Notes: generated by a model not told the origin, from the letters alone. Counted from the stretch's first letter, positions 5,259-13,158 are shown. The stretch: 13,234 nt of DNA from Clostridiales bacterium (GCA_003343705.1 QAKR01000028.1:42437-55670); one strand, 5' to 3'. Program-made: numbers and translations.

Positions 5259-6292
5259 TGTTTAAGAATGGGGTAAACCGCATCTGCCATGCGTGTAAAG
5301 CCTAGGTCCGTGGGGTGATTGCGGTCAACTGTACAGCAGTCGCGTAGGTGATCTCCGAATATTTTTGAGCCGTCAATAAAATAAACGTTTTTATCCCCAG
5401 AATTAATAGCATTTTCATAAGTTTTATAAATAACAGTTTTTCTTGCTTCACCGTCAGCGGGGTTGTCATCATAATCAGGTTTTGTCATTATTATAACAGG
5501 TGTATAAGGGTGATCTGCACGATATGTTTTAAAAAACGCTTCGTGAGTTTCTTTAAGATGGTCAGCTCCTGCTGCATTATAATCATAATCAATTACAAAA
5601 GCAGCAGCGTCATGTTGTGCGATAAGTTTTGCTATCATTTGTTCACCTAAGCAGCTACCTGAAAAGCCAATGTCAACCGTATTGATATTAAGCAAACGGC
5701 TGAGTATATTTATATAATTGTTTCCGGGATGTGAAGCACATCCCCCCTGAGTAATTGATGATCCGTAGAAAATAACGGGTTTTTCTACCGCAAACGGAGT
5801 GGGGGATTCAATTTCAGCATTAGGGCAAAGTCCTATTTCAAAAGATTTTACACCGCTGTAAAGAGGGAAGTTAACTGTAAAATCATTCATGTTGCCATCA
5901 CAGTATTCGACTTGTGTAAAGTCTCCGTTTCTGTCGTTCCAAATAACGTGCCAGTAGCGTTTTTCCGTGCCGTTTCCCAAATATATATCAGCACCGCCTA
6001 CAGCGTTATCAGTCATATGATTCATATATTCAGGGTCATCCAAAATCATATGTATACCTATTTTTTGTGTGTTGGTTCTTAAGGTTGCCTGAACCCCTGC
6101 GGTATGAACAGTTCGTCTTTTTATACCTTTATTATACTCATCCATAAACTCATCATCCATACGATGATAATTTTTATTTTTATCTTTCCATAAAAGCCCT
6201 GTAAGCCTGAATTCGGGAGTGTTGATAACTTCAAGGTATACAAGTCCGTCTTCTTTAGGTTTTATATTGGGATACAGCTCACTGATTGTCAT
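5243..6292 (-). CDS. SGNH/GDSL-family hydrolase with N-terminal accessory domain
   Basis: A 349-residue SGNH-fold hydrolase, expected to cleave an ester or acetyl group. Residues 1-165 are a beta-rich domain of the kind that precedes the catalytic domain in this subgroup. The catalytic part follows: FYGSSITQGG with nucleophile S179 (block I), GFSGSC with G209 (block II), and DRNHPTD with D323 and H326 (block V dyad). The usual block III GxND is replaced by DYDYN (235-239). There is no signal peptide or membrane segment, so it appears cytoplasmic. AAGGAG (6306-6301) lies only 2 nt from an ATG at 6298 but 8 nt from the ATG at 6292, so the latter is chosen. It overlaps the MBL gene by 14 nt and hemZ by 16 nt. 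The substrate is unknown; a carbohydrate or acyl ester is only a guess. Confidence 0.85.
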   Translation of the reverse strand: MTISELYPNIKPKEDGLVYLEVINTPEFRLTGLLWKDKNKNYHRMDDEFMDEYNKGIKRRTVHTAGVQATLRTNTQKIGIHMILDDPEYMNHMTDNAVGGADIYLGNGTEKRYWHVIWNDRNGDFTQVEYCDGNMNDFTVNFPLYSGVKSFEIGLCPNAEIESPTPFAVEKPVIFYGSSITQGGCASHPGNNYINILSRLLNINTVDIGFSGSCLGEQMIAKLIAQHDAAAFVIDYDYNAAGADHLKETHEAFFKTYRADHPYTPVIIMTKPDYDDNPADGEARKTVIYKTYENAINSGDKNVYFIDGSKIFGDHLRDCCTVDRNHPTDLGFTRMADAVYPILKQCLSL

Positions 6293-6911
6293 TCCCATAT
6301 CTCCTTATATAATATTCAATATAGTTATTATTGTATTTTTCATTTTTAATTGTTGTTTGCGGGCCGTGGCCGGGGCAGATTATTGTTTCATCTGGAAGCT
6401 GAATAACACGTAAAAGAGACTTTGCCATTGCATATTCATCACCATTGGGGAAATCAGTACGGCCTATAGACCCTTTAAAAATCAAGTCCCCACAAAACAA
6501 AATACCGTCTGTATAAAAACAACAGGATCCCGGTGTGTGCCCGGGTGTTAATATTACATCAAAGGTGTATTCACAAAAATTAATTTTATCGCCGTCTGAA
6601 AATGTCCCTGAAAGGGGATATTGCCTTGTTTCAAGTTCAGGGAAAATATTATATGGTACTGACAGCGAACGGTTTTTCAGGTATTCTTCATCATTTTTAC
6701 TTATATACACAGGTGCGCCGTAAAATGCACAATCATAGACATGGTCAATATGCCCGTGTGTTAAAAGAATTTTATCAACTTTATAACCTTCACAGGCAGA
6801 GAGAATTTTATCAGGCTCAAAAGCCGGGTCAATCAGCATGACTTTTTCTTCTGTTTGGCTGAAAATAATATAGCAGTTTGTACCCTGTGTATCAATTTGC
6901 TTATATTTCAT
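6279..6911 (-). CDS. MBL-fold metallo-hydrolase (glyoxalase II-like)
   Basis: A 210-residue cytoplasmic metallo-beta-lactamase-fold hydrolase of the small glyoxalase-II-like group. All metal-binding motifs are present: THGHIDH with H52, H54, D56 and H57, then H125 in PGHTPGS, D142 in FCGDLIF, and H182 in CPGHGPQT. The family includes hydroxyacylglutathione hydrolases and other thioesterases. The C-terminal glutathione-binding domain of true glyoxalase II is missing, so a general thioester or persulfide-related substrate is as likely. Its start overlaps the dtd stop as ATGA, with GGAGG 4 nt upstream, so translation is coupled to dtd. The same family commonly follows rel-dtd in clostridial genomes, which suggests a conserved but undefined role in this cluster. 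Confidence 0.9.
   Translation of the reverse strand: MKYKQIDTQGTNCYIIFSQTEEKVMLIDPAFEPDKILSACEGYKVDKILLTHGHIDHVYDCAFYGAPVYISKNDEEYLKNRSLSVPYNIFPELETRQYPLSGTFSDGDKINFCEYTFDVILTPGHTPGSCCFYTDGILFCGDLIFKGSIGRTDFPNGDEYAMAKSLLRVIQLPDETIICPGHGPQTTIKNEKYNNNYIEYYIRRYGNDNQ
6301..6306 (-). promoter_or_regulatory. ribosome binding site of the SGNH hydrolase
   Basis: AAGGAG on the minus strand. It is too close (2 nt) to the ATG at 6298 and ideally placed (8 nt) for the ATG at 6292, which decides the start. Confidence 0.75.
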
Positions 6912-7351
6912 AAATCCTCCGATTTTAAAATAAGAGTGACCGGTCCGTCGTTTAATAGATTGATTTTCATATCAGCACCGAAAACACCTGTTACGACTTT
7001 TGTTGTCTTTGATAGACGCAAAGCAAATTCTTCAAACATAACGCATGCTTTTTGAGGTTCCATTGACGTTGTAAAAGAAGGGCGTTTGCCATGGCGTAAG
7101 TCTGCGCAAAGAGTAAAATTAGGTACAACCATAACTGCTCCGCCTATATCGTTTACAGAATTATTCATTTTACCGTTTTCATCTTCAAAAATACGTAAAC
7201 CATCACATTTATTTACAAGTTTCTCAAGATCTGTTTGCGTATCTGCAGCCGCAACTCCTAAAAGAAGTAAAAGACCTCGTTCTATTTTACAATGAGTTTT
7301 ACTGTCTATGTCAAGCTGACAGAAATTTACACGCTGGATAACTGCGGTCAT
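6908..7351 (-). CDS. dtd: D-aminoacyl-tRNA deacylase (atypical SQ motif)
   Basis: A 147-residue cytoplasmic proofreading enzyme that hydrolyses D-amino acids (and in the family glycine) wrongly attached to tRNA; it acts as a dimer. Family marks are the N-terminal MTAVIQRV, LRIFEDENGKMN (52-63), GKRPSF (88-93), TGVFGADM (121-128) and NDGPVT (134-139), the last holding the Gly-cisPro that screens out L-amino acids. The length is standard. The second active-site motif, normally SQFT around positions 77-80, reads P77-N78-F79-T80 here; the Thr is kept but Ser and Gln are replaced. The gene overlaps rel upstream and the MBL gene downstream, each by an ATGA junction. Assignment to the family is secure; the effect of the changed motif is not known. 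Confidence 0.94.
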   Translation of the reverse strand: MTAVIQRVNFCQLDIDSKTHCKIERGLLLLLGVAAADTQTDLEKLVNKCDGLRIFEDENGKMNNSVNDIGGAVMVVPNFTLCADLRHGKRPSFTTSMEPQKACVMFEEFALRLSKTTKVVTGVFGADMKINLLNDGPVTLILKSEDL

Positions 7352-9492
7352 CTCTGAACGCTCCTTTTTATATTCATAACATTTTGGATTTTTTCAAGCT
7401 TTTGTGAAATAGTTTTGAGATGCTCTAATCCATGCACATCAATAACTAAATTAATACGTGAGCAGCCGTCTCCAAGGTCTTTTGTTGTCATTGAGTGGAC
7501 AACAACTCTCATAGAAGTTAGAACGGATGTAATATCAAGTATTAAGTCTATTCGTGAAATAGCCGTAATTTCAAGGCATGCAGCAAAATATCCGTTATCT
7601 GTACCTTCCCAATGTACATGTACAATACGTTCAGGGTCGGCTTTTTTTATATTCGGACAATCTGATTTGTGTACCGACACACCAAAGCCTCGAGTTACAA
7701 ACCCAGTAATATCATCACCGGGGAGGGGGACACAGCATCCTGCAAGTCTTACAAGACAGTCGTCCAGGTCTTCCACTATAACGCCGTTTATAGCCTTACG
7801 CTCTTTAGGTGGTGTAGGTGGTTTTGCAGCTTCATTTTGCCTTTGTATTTTTATATATTCATCTTTAAGCTTTGGCAGAATCTTTGAAATCGCAATCCCG
7901 CCGTAACCTATCATAGCATAAAATTCATCTATATTTTCCAGTTTGAATCTCTTAAGCGCCGGACCGTAAAGCTCTTCACGGGTAACGTTGTTAAACGTAA
8001 CATTAAGACGACGCAGTTCTCTTTCCAGGTCTTCGCGCCCATGCTCGATATTTTCTTCACGTTTTTCTTTTTTAAACCAAGCACGGATTTTACTTTTTGC
8101 TTCATTTGTTTTTGCTACTTTAAGCCAGTCTCTTGATGGACCCTGAGAGTTTTGAGATGTTAAAATCTCTACAACGTCACCATTCTGGAGAGGTGTAGAT
8201 ATTTCAATCATTCTGCCGTTTACTTTCGCACCAACCATACGATTACCAACGGCTGAGTGGATAGCATATGCAAAATCTATTGTGTTAGAATCAGCAGGAA
8301 GTGTTATAATATCGCCTTTGGGAGTAGATACAAAAACTTGATCAGAAAACAAATCAATCTTAAATGTTTTCATAAAATCATCCGGGTCGCTTACAGTATC
8401 CTGAACTTCAAGAAGTGTGCGGACCCATTCGAGTTTACTGTCTATTTCAGCTGTGCTGAAAACTCCGGCTTTATATTTCCAGTGTGCGGCAATACCAAGT
8501 TCTGCCGTTCGGTTCATGTCATAGGTTCTTATCTGAATTTCAAAAAAATAACCTTTATATGTTACTGTTGTATGAAGGGATTGATACATGTTCGGTTTTG
8601 GTGTGGCAATATAGTCTTTAAGCCTACCCGGAATAGCCCTAAATGCATCGTGCATATAACCCAGTGTATTGTAGCAATCACTGACCTTGTCTACGATTAT
8701 ACGAAAAGCATAAAGGTCGTAGATTTCGTTAAATTCCTTGTTCTGGTTAAACATTTTACGATAGATACTGTAAATATGTTTAATTCTTCCGTAAACAGTA
8801 GCGTTTATTCCTACTTCTTTTAATTTTGCACCGATTACTGTTTTAATCTCATCAAATACAGCGTTGTTTTCGTAGAATATTTCAAGGTTTTCAACTATTT
8901 CAGCATATCCGACAGGATCAAGATATTTAAGAGACGTGTCTTCAAGTTCGCTCTTCAGGCTCTGGATACCCAAACGATGTGCAAGAGGCGCATAAACTTC
9001 AATTGTTTCTAATGCTTTTTCCAGCCGTTTTGCAGGTGTCTGGCTGTCCATTGTTCGCATATTATGCAAACGGTCGGCTAATTTTATTAATATAACACGT
9101 ATATCATTTGCCATTGCCAAAAGCATTTTACGAAGATTTTCAATTTGCTGTTCTTCTTTAGACGTAAAAGATATTTTATCAAGCTTTGTAACACCGTCAA
9201 CAAGTTGTACAACATCATCACCGAAGAGTTTTTTTATCTCTTCGGCAGAAGCCGGAGTATCCTCAATGGTGTCGTGTAAAAGTGCAGCTACAACAGATGA
9301 TGTGTCGCAGTCGTATGAAACAAGTATGGCAGCTACGCTTATAGGATGAGAAATATACGGTTCGCCGCTTTTGCGAAGCTGCCCCTCATGGGCTTTTTTC
9401 GCAAATTCAAGCGCAGCGGCAATACGATCTTTATCGTAATTATTGCCGCTTTTCTCTATTGCATCCCACAATACTTCAGCATAATCTGTCAT
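7348..9492 (-). CDS. rel: bifunctional (p)ppGpp synthetase/hydrolase (RelA/SpoT family)
   Basis: A 714-residue long RSH enzyme that makes and degrades the alarmone (p)ppGpp, associated with the ribosome during amino-acid starvation. The hydrolase HD domain (about 25-150) keeps H49, H73, D74 and D140 (DRLHNMRT), so hydrolysis should be active. The synthetase domain (about 215-335) keeps YDLYAFRI with D259 and E318 in FEIQIRT. The charge motif R290-L-K-D293 is the RxKD form typical of bifunctional Rel/SpoT, not the ExDD of monofunctional RelA. Then follow a TGS domain (378-445, including H412), a helical region, the zinc-finger/CC region with C586, C587, H608 and C612, and a C-terminal ACT domain (about 638-712). 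The start at 9492 is 13 nt after recJ, preceded by GAGGG. The stop overlaps dtd by 4 nt. Confidence 0.96.
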   Translation of the reverse strand: MTDYAEVLWDAIEKSGNNYDKDRIAAALEFAKKAHEGQLRKSGEPYISHPISVAAILVSYDCDTSSVVAALLHDTIEDTPASAEEIKKLFGDDVVQLVDGVTKLDKISFTSKEEQQIENLRKMLLAMANDIRVILIKLADRLHNMRTMDSQTPAKRLEKALETIEVYAPLAHRLGIQSLKSELEDTSLKYLDPVGYAEIVENLEIFYENNAVFDEIKTVIGAKLKEVGINATVYGRIKHIYSIYRKMFNQNKEFNEIYDLYAFRIIVDKVSDCYNTLGYMHDAFRAIPGRLKDYIATPKPNMYQSLHTTVTYKGYFFEIQIRTYDMNRTAELGIAAHWKYKAGVFSTAEIDSKLEWVRTLLEVQDTVSDPDDFMKTFKIDLFSDQVFVSTPKGDIITLPADSNTIDFAYAIHSAVGNRMVGAKVNGRMIEISTPLQNGDVVEILTSQNSQGPSRDWLKVAKTNEAKSKIRAWFKKEKREENIEHGREDLERELRRLNVTFNNVTREELYGPALKRFKLENIDEFYAMIGYGGIAISKILPKLKDEYIKIQRQNEAAKPPTPPKERKAINGVIVEDLDDCLVRLAGCCVPLPGDDITGFVTRGFGVSVHKSDCPNIKKADPERIVHVHWEGTDNGYFAACLEITAISRIDLILDITSVLTSMRVVVHSMTTKDLGDGCSRINLVIDVHGLEHLKTISQKLEKIQNVMNIKRSVQR

Positions 9493-9505
9493 TATAATAT
9501 TCCCT

Positions 9506-11542
9506 CTATTTAATAGAACATTGTGTCCATGTTTGAGAAAGTGAAAGATCAGTTTTTCCTTTAGTTGCGTGTAGAATTATTTCAGTTGCATGATTTTCAT
9601 ATATTTTAACAAGTTTCAGTTCTCTGAATATATCAAGACAAAGCCTGAGTTTGCAGTAGTTGAAATCCGGGATTGTCGTTTTCAGTGTTCGTGCCAATGC
9701 ATGAAGATTATACGATGTAACCTGTGCATTACTTTGCCGAAGCAGAAACTTATAGAATGATGTAATGTCTATACGTTTCAAACGACATTCGTCTATTATG
9801 TTTTTATTGTTAATAAAGTCAGCATACAAATTTTCCATGCGCTGTTCTTCTTCAAGTTCATCTTCGCAAAGACGTATGCTCTTAATATTTAATGTTAGGG
9901 ATGATGTCCCTCGAAAAATATTTTCGGTTAAGGCGCAAACTATATCAACATTGTCTCCTATAGCGAAATCTCCTTCGGAACTTTTCATACCGAAGTACAT
10001 TGCCGCAACATCTGTTTCACCGGAACTGAGTATAAGTTTAGTATGTTTTCCTGCACCTACGCTTATTATATCCATGATTTTAAGATTTCTCACAAGAAAG
10101 TTCGGTGTAGGATTGCCTGTACCGAAAGGTTCAAGCTTATGTAAGAGCTTTGCAAGCTGTAGTGTAAGTTGTTCAGAGGATAATTCACATTCAATTTCAA
10201 TAACAGGAATAAGCATCTCGTCGGTAATTTTTTTATTTGCTACACTTGTTATAGCCTCAATAAAACTCTCGTATTTGTCTCGATCCAGTGTAAGCCCCGC
10301 AGCCATTTCATGCCCGCCGAATTTTTCTAATGTTTCTGAAACACTGCACAAAAGCTCAAATATACTTACGCCTTTAATGCTGCGAGCAGAGCCTTTAGCA
10401 TGGTTGCCTTCAAAACATACAAGGATGCATGGTTTATTATATCGTTCAACTATACGTGAGGCAACAATTCCTATAACGCCGTGATGCCACTGAGAAGAAG
10501 CAAAAATTAAAATATTATTTTTTGTACCGCCTGTATTAATCATTGATTCTACATCATTTAGAATTTCTTGTTCCATTTGTTGGCGGTGGCGGTTTTCATC
10601 ACAAAGTGAAATTGATATATTGTTAGCAATGTCTCTGTCAGAAGAAAGTAAAAGTTCAACAGAAGATGCAGGGTTTCCAATTCTTCCGGCGGCATTCAAC
10701 CTCGGAGCTATCTGATATGCAACAACTCCTGCTGAAATATTTTCTGCTTTAACGCCGACTGCTTCAAGAAGTGCTTTAATACCAAGTGACGGGCGTTTAC
10801 CTATAAGAGAAAGACCATAAAGAACAAGAATCCTGTTTTCGTCTATAAGAGGCATAATATCTGCTATCGTGCCAATTGCAACAAGGTCACCGTACAGATT
10901 AAACGCTTGTTCAGAATCACCCATTAGTGCACAGACAAGCTTAAATACCACACCTACACCTGCAAGTTCTTTATATGGATATTTACTATCTTCTCGTTTA
11001 GGGTTAACAACCGCTATGCATTCGGGGATTTTTTGTTTACATTCGTGATGGTCGGTTACGATAACATCAAGGCCTCTTTCATTTGCCAGTTTTATTTCAT
11101 CCACAGCTGTCGTACCTGTGTCAACGGTTATAATAAGAGACGTACCTTTTTCTTTTATTAAACATACTGCATTTTCATTTAAACCGTAACCTTCTTCGGC
11201 ACGATCAGGAATATAATAATCTACGTCGATTCCTTGTGAGGAAAGATATTTATATAACACAACAACTGAAGTTATTCCGTCTACGTCGTAGTCACCGTAA
11301 ATCGTGATCTTTTCATTATTATTTATTGCTTGCTTAATTCTAACCACGGCTTTATCCATTCCTTCCAGCAGAAACGGGTCGTGTAAATTACCCAAGTCTG
11401 TGTTGAAGAAATGGCGTATTTTTTCGGTGCTGTTAAGCCCGCGGTTATATAAAAGCCGTGCAATAACAGGATCTACTTCAAACTCGGCTGATATTTTTTT
11501 TATATAGTTCTCATCTTGTTGTTTTACTATCCATTTCGACAT
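9506..11542 (-). CDS. recJ: single-stranded-DNA-specific exonuclease RecJ
   Basis: A 678-residue 5'-to-3' single-strand DNA exonuclease used in recombination, mismatch and replication-fork repair. It is a DHH-family phosphoesterase with motifs YGDYDVDG (82-89), VDTGT (140-144), VTDHHECK (162-169) and IGTIADIMPL (223-232) in the core. The DHHA1 domain ends with GGHEMAAG (409-416), and an OB-fold region follows (about 440-560). A further C-terminal segment (about 565-678) resembles the extra domain of Firmicute RecJ proteins. The frame is open to 11605, but that start would overlap pncB by 43 nt. The ATG at 11542 lies 20 nt after pncB, has AAAGGA (11557-11552) at 9 nt, and gives the usual N-terminus MSKWIVK. 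Second gene of the operon, followed by rel after 13 nt; apt, which often separates them, is missing. Confidence 0.95.
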   Translation of the reverse strand: MSKWIVKQQDENYIKKISAEFEVDPVIARLLYNRGLNSTEKIRHFFNTDLGNLHDPFLLEGMDKAVVRIKQAINNNEKITIYGDYDVDGITSVVVLYKYLSSQGIDVDYYIPDRAEEGYGLNENAVCLIKEKGTSLIITVDTGTTAVDEIKLANERGLDVIVTDHHECKQKIPECIAVVNPKREDSKYPYKELAGVGVVFKLVCALMGDSEQAFNLYGDLVAIGTIADIMPLIDENRILVLYGLSLIGKRPSLGIKALLEAVGVKAENISAGVVAYQIAPRLNAAGRIGNPASSVELLLSSDRDIANNISISLCDENRHRQQMEQEILNDVESMINTGGTKNNILIFASSQWHHGVIGIVASRIVERYNKPCILVCFEGNHAKGSARSIKGVSIFELLCSVSETLEKFGGHEMAAGLTLDRDKYESFIEAITSVANKKITDEMLIPVIEIECELSSEQLTLQLAKLLHKLEPFGTGNPTPNFLVRNLKIMDIISVGAGKHTKLILSSGETDVAAMYFGMKSSEGDFAIGDNVDIVCALTENIFRGTSSLTLNIKSIRLCEDELEEEQRMENLYADFINNKNIIDECRLKRIDITSFYKFLLRQSNAQVTSYNLHALARTLKTTIPDFNYCKLRLCLDIFRELKLVKIYENHATEIILHATKGKTDLSLSQTWTQCSIK

Positions 11543-11551
11543 TATCACAAA

Positions 11552-11557
11552 TCCTTT
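11552..11557 (-). promoter_or_regulatory. ribosome binding site of recJ
   Basis: AAAGGA on the minus strand, 9 nt before the ATG at 11542 and in the 20-nt gap after pncB. It decides the recJ start against the longer frame from 11605. Confidence 0.65.
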
Positions 11558-11562
11558 AAAAT

Positions 11563-13008
11563 TTATAATGCGCGGGTGTGGAGCATAGACTGCTTGGTAT
11601 TCCAAAGTTTTTGCGATAAATCTACATAATAATTTTGTGGGTTTTCAAAACGCAGAACTTCTTCCCAGATGTTTCCAATCTGTTCAGCGCAGTATTTTTT
11701 TGTATATTCAATATCCGGGCATGTGTAGACAAGTTTTCCTTTTTCAAATATGGGAACTAACAGCTCTTTTACGGAGTAGTCGGTGAACGTTTTCTGTTTC
11801 CACGTATTAATAGGGTCAAATAATGTTATCGGCTTTGTAAAATCAAATTGTTCGTCATGAAGGGCGATAAGATCAGCAACCATATTTTGCGTTTCGTTTG
11901 AGAAAAGTCTATATACTTTTTTAAATCCCGGGGTTGTTATTTTTTCATAAGTCTCGGAAATTTTAATTTTCGGTTCAAGTTTATCTCGTCCAGCAGCAAC
12001 AAGTTTGTAAACTCCTCCGAAAACAGGTTCGCTTTTAGATGTTATTAGTCTCTCACCGACACCGAAGAAATCAGCTTGTGCACCCTGAGAAATTATATCG
12101 CGTATAAGGTACTCATCAAGTGAATTTGATAAGAAAATCGTGCAGTCCGTGAGCCCCGCCTCATCAAGTATTTTTCTTACCTTGCGAGAAAGGTAAGTAA
12201 CGTCACCGGAATCTATGCGTATACCTTTTAATCGTTTCCCGAGAGGCTTTAAAACATTTTCATAAGTTTTTATAGCATTCGGAATGCCGGATTTAAGAAC
12301 ATTATAAGTGTCTATTAATAAAATACAGTTGTCTGGGTAATATTTTGCGTATGCTTCAAAGGCTTCATATTCGGTGTTAAACATCTGGATCCATGAATGA
12401 GCCATCGTTCCAACTGCCGGAATGTTATAAAGCTGTTCGCAAATTGAGCAAGCTGTTCCTGCACAACCACCGATATAAGCGGCGCGGGCGCCTAATACTG
12501 CAGCGTTGTTGCCTTGCGCACGGCGTGTACCGAATTCATATACAGGCCTTCCTTGTGCAGCACGGACAATTCTGTTTGCTTTTGTTGCAATAAGAGACTG
12601 ATGGTTAATTGTGAGTAATAGCATTGTTTCAAGTAATTGTGCTTGGATAGCTGGGCCTTTTACTGTAACAATAGGTTCTTCCGGAAAAATAGGTGTTCCC
12701 TCCGGAACTGCATATACATCACATTCAAATTTAAAGTTTCTCAGGTATTGTAAAAACTCTTCGCAAAATATATTTTTTGAGCGTAAAAACTCTATATCTT
12801 CATCAGAAAAATGAAGCTGTTCTATATACTGTATAAGTGTTGGTAATCCTGCAGCTATTGCAAAGCCCCCATTGTCAGGAACTTTTCTAAAATAAAGGTC
12901 AAAGCAAGCTGTAAAATCTTCCATTCCTGCTCGGAGATAACCGTTTCCCATTGTGAATTCATAAAAATCGCAAAGAAGCGATATATTAAAGTCTTTTTCG
13001 GTGATCAT
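11563..13008 (-). CDS. pncB: nicotinate phosphoribosyltransferase
   Basis: A 481-residue cytoplasmic enzyme that joins nicotinate to PRPP, with ATP hydrolysis, to give nicotinate mononucleotide for NAD salvage. Recognised by the N-terminal LLCDFYEFTMGNGYL (11-25), INHQSL (134-139), EFGTRRAQG (158-166), GTMAHSWIQMF (200-210, with H204 in the place of the histidine that is transiently phosphorylated), LIDTYNV (231-237), RIDSGDV (264-270) and FGVGERL near 315-321. The length is typical of the bacterial family with its C-terminal extension. The start at 13008 has GAGGG 6 nt upstream and a consensus promoter at 13041-13069. It is first in the operon, divergent from tRNA-Gln. A phosphoribosyltransferase leading a recJ-rel operon is notable because apt, another PRPP enzyme, usually sits in that cluster. 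Confidence 0.95.
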   Translation of the reverse strand: MITEKDFNISLLCDFYEFTMGNGYLRAGMEDFTACFDLYFRKVPDNGGFAIAAGLPTLIQYIEQLHFSDEDIEFLRSKNIFCEEFLQYLRNFKFECDVYAVPEGTPIFPEEPIVTVKGPAIQAQLLETMLLLTINHQSLIATKANRIVRAAQGRPVYEFGTRRAQGNNAAVLGARAAYIGGCAGTACSICEQLYNIPAVGTMAHSWIQMFNTEYEAFEAYAKYYPDNCILLIDTYNVLKSGIPNAIKTYENVLKPLGKRLKGIRIDSGDVTYLSRKVRKILDEAGLTDCTIFLSNSLDEYLIRDIISQGAQADFFGVGERLITSKSEPVFGGVYKLVAAGRDKLEPKIKISETYEKITTPGFKKVYRLFSNETQNMVADLIALHDEQFDFTKPITLFDPINTWKQKTFTDYSVKELLVPIFEKGKLVYTCPDIEYTKKYCAEQIGNIWEEVLRFENPQNYYVDLSQKLWNTKQSMLHTRAL

Positions 13009-13040
13009 TTTGGTCCCTCTATTTTCATTTATAATAGGAT

Positions 13041-13069
13041 ATTATACCACAATGACCTATGTTTGTCAA
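13041..13069 (-). promoter_or_regulatory. promoter of the pncB-recJ-rel operon, full consensus and extended -10
   Basis: On the minus strand TTGACA (13069-13064) and TATAAT (13046-13041) are 17 nt apart, with TGG directly before the -10 box. Start near 13034, giving a short leader of about 26 nt that has no room for a riboswitch. No other promoter of this quality is visible before 2960, so it probably serves all eight genes. Confidence 0.9.
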
Positions 13070-13080
13070 TTATAACGGTG

Positions 13081-13108
13081 AAAAGTCAAAAAAAAATAAT
13101 ATAATAAA
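13081..13108 (+). promoter_or_regulatory. A-tract UP-element-like region before the tRNA-Gln promoter
   Basis: Nearly pure A/T sequence including a run of nine A, ending just before the -35 box of the tRNA-Gln promoter. This is the position and composition expected of an UP element that strengthens stable RNA promoters. Assigned by composition only. Confidence 0.45.
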
Positions 13109-13111
13109 GGC

Positions 13112-13140
13112 TTGACAAGCTTAAAAGTTTGTGTTATAAT
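13112..13140 (+). promoter_or_regulatory. promoter of tRNA-Gln, full consensus and extended -10
   Basis: TTGACA (13112-13117) and TATAAT (13135-13140) are 17 nt apart, with TGT directly before the -10 box. The start should fall near 13147, about 12 nt before the tRNA, so this precursor has no leader hairpin. Confidence 0.92.
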
Positions 13141-13158
13141 ATTCAAGCGATTAAATTT

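Noticed and set aside
8257..8823. Plus-strand open frame of 188 codons antisense to rel
   Set aside because: Cys/Phe/Tyr-rich composition typical of antisense shadows, with no recognisable domain and no upstream signal.
9765..10484. Plus-strand open frame of 239 codons antisense to recJ
   Set aside because: Serine-rich, low-complexity translation opposite a well-conserved RecJ frame, without a ribosome binding site or promoter; a shadow of the real gene.
13009..13040. Possible NAD-related riboswitch or repressor site in the pncB leader
   Set aside because: The leader is only about 26 nt, too short for a riboswitch aptamer, and shows no clear operator-like palindrome.
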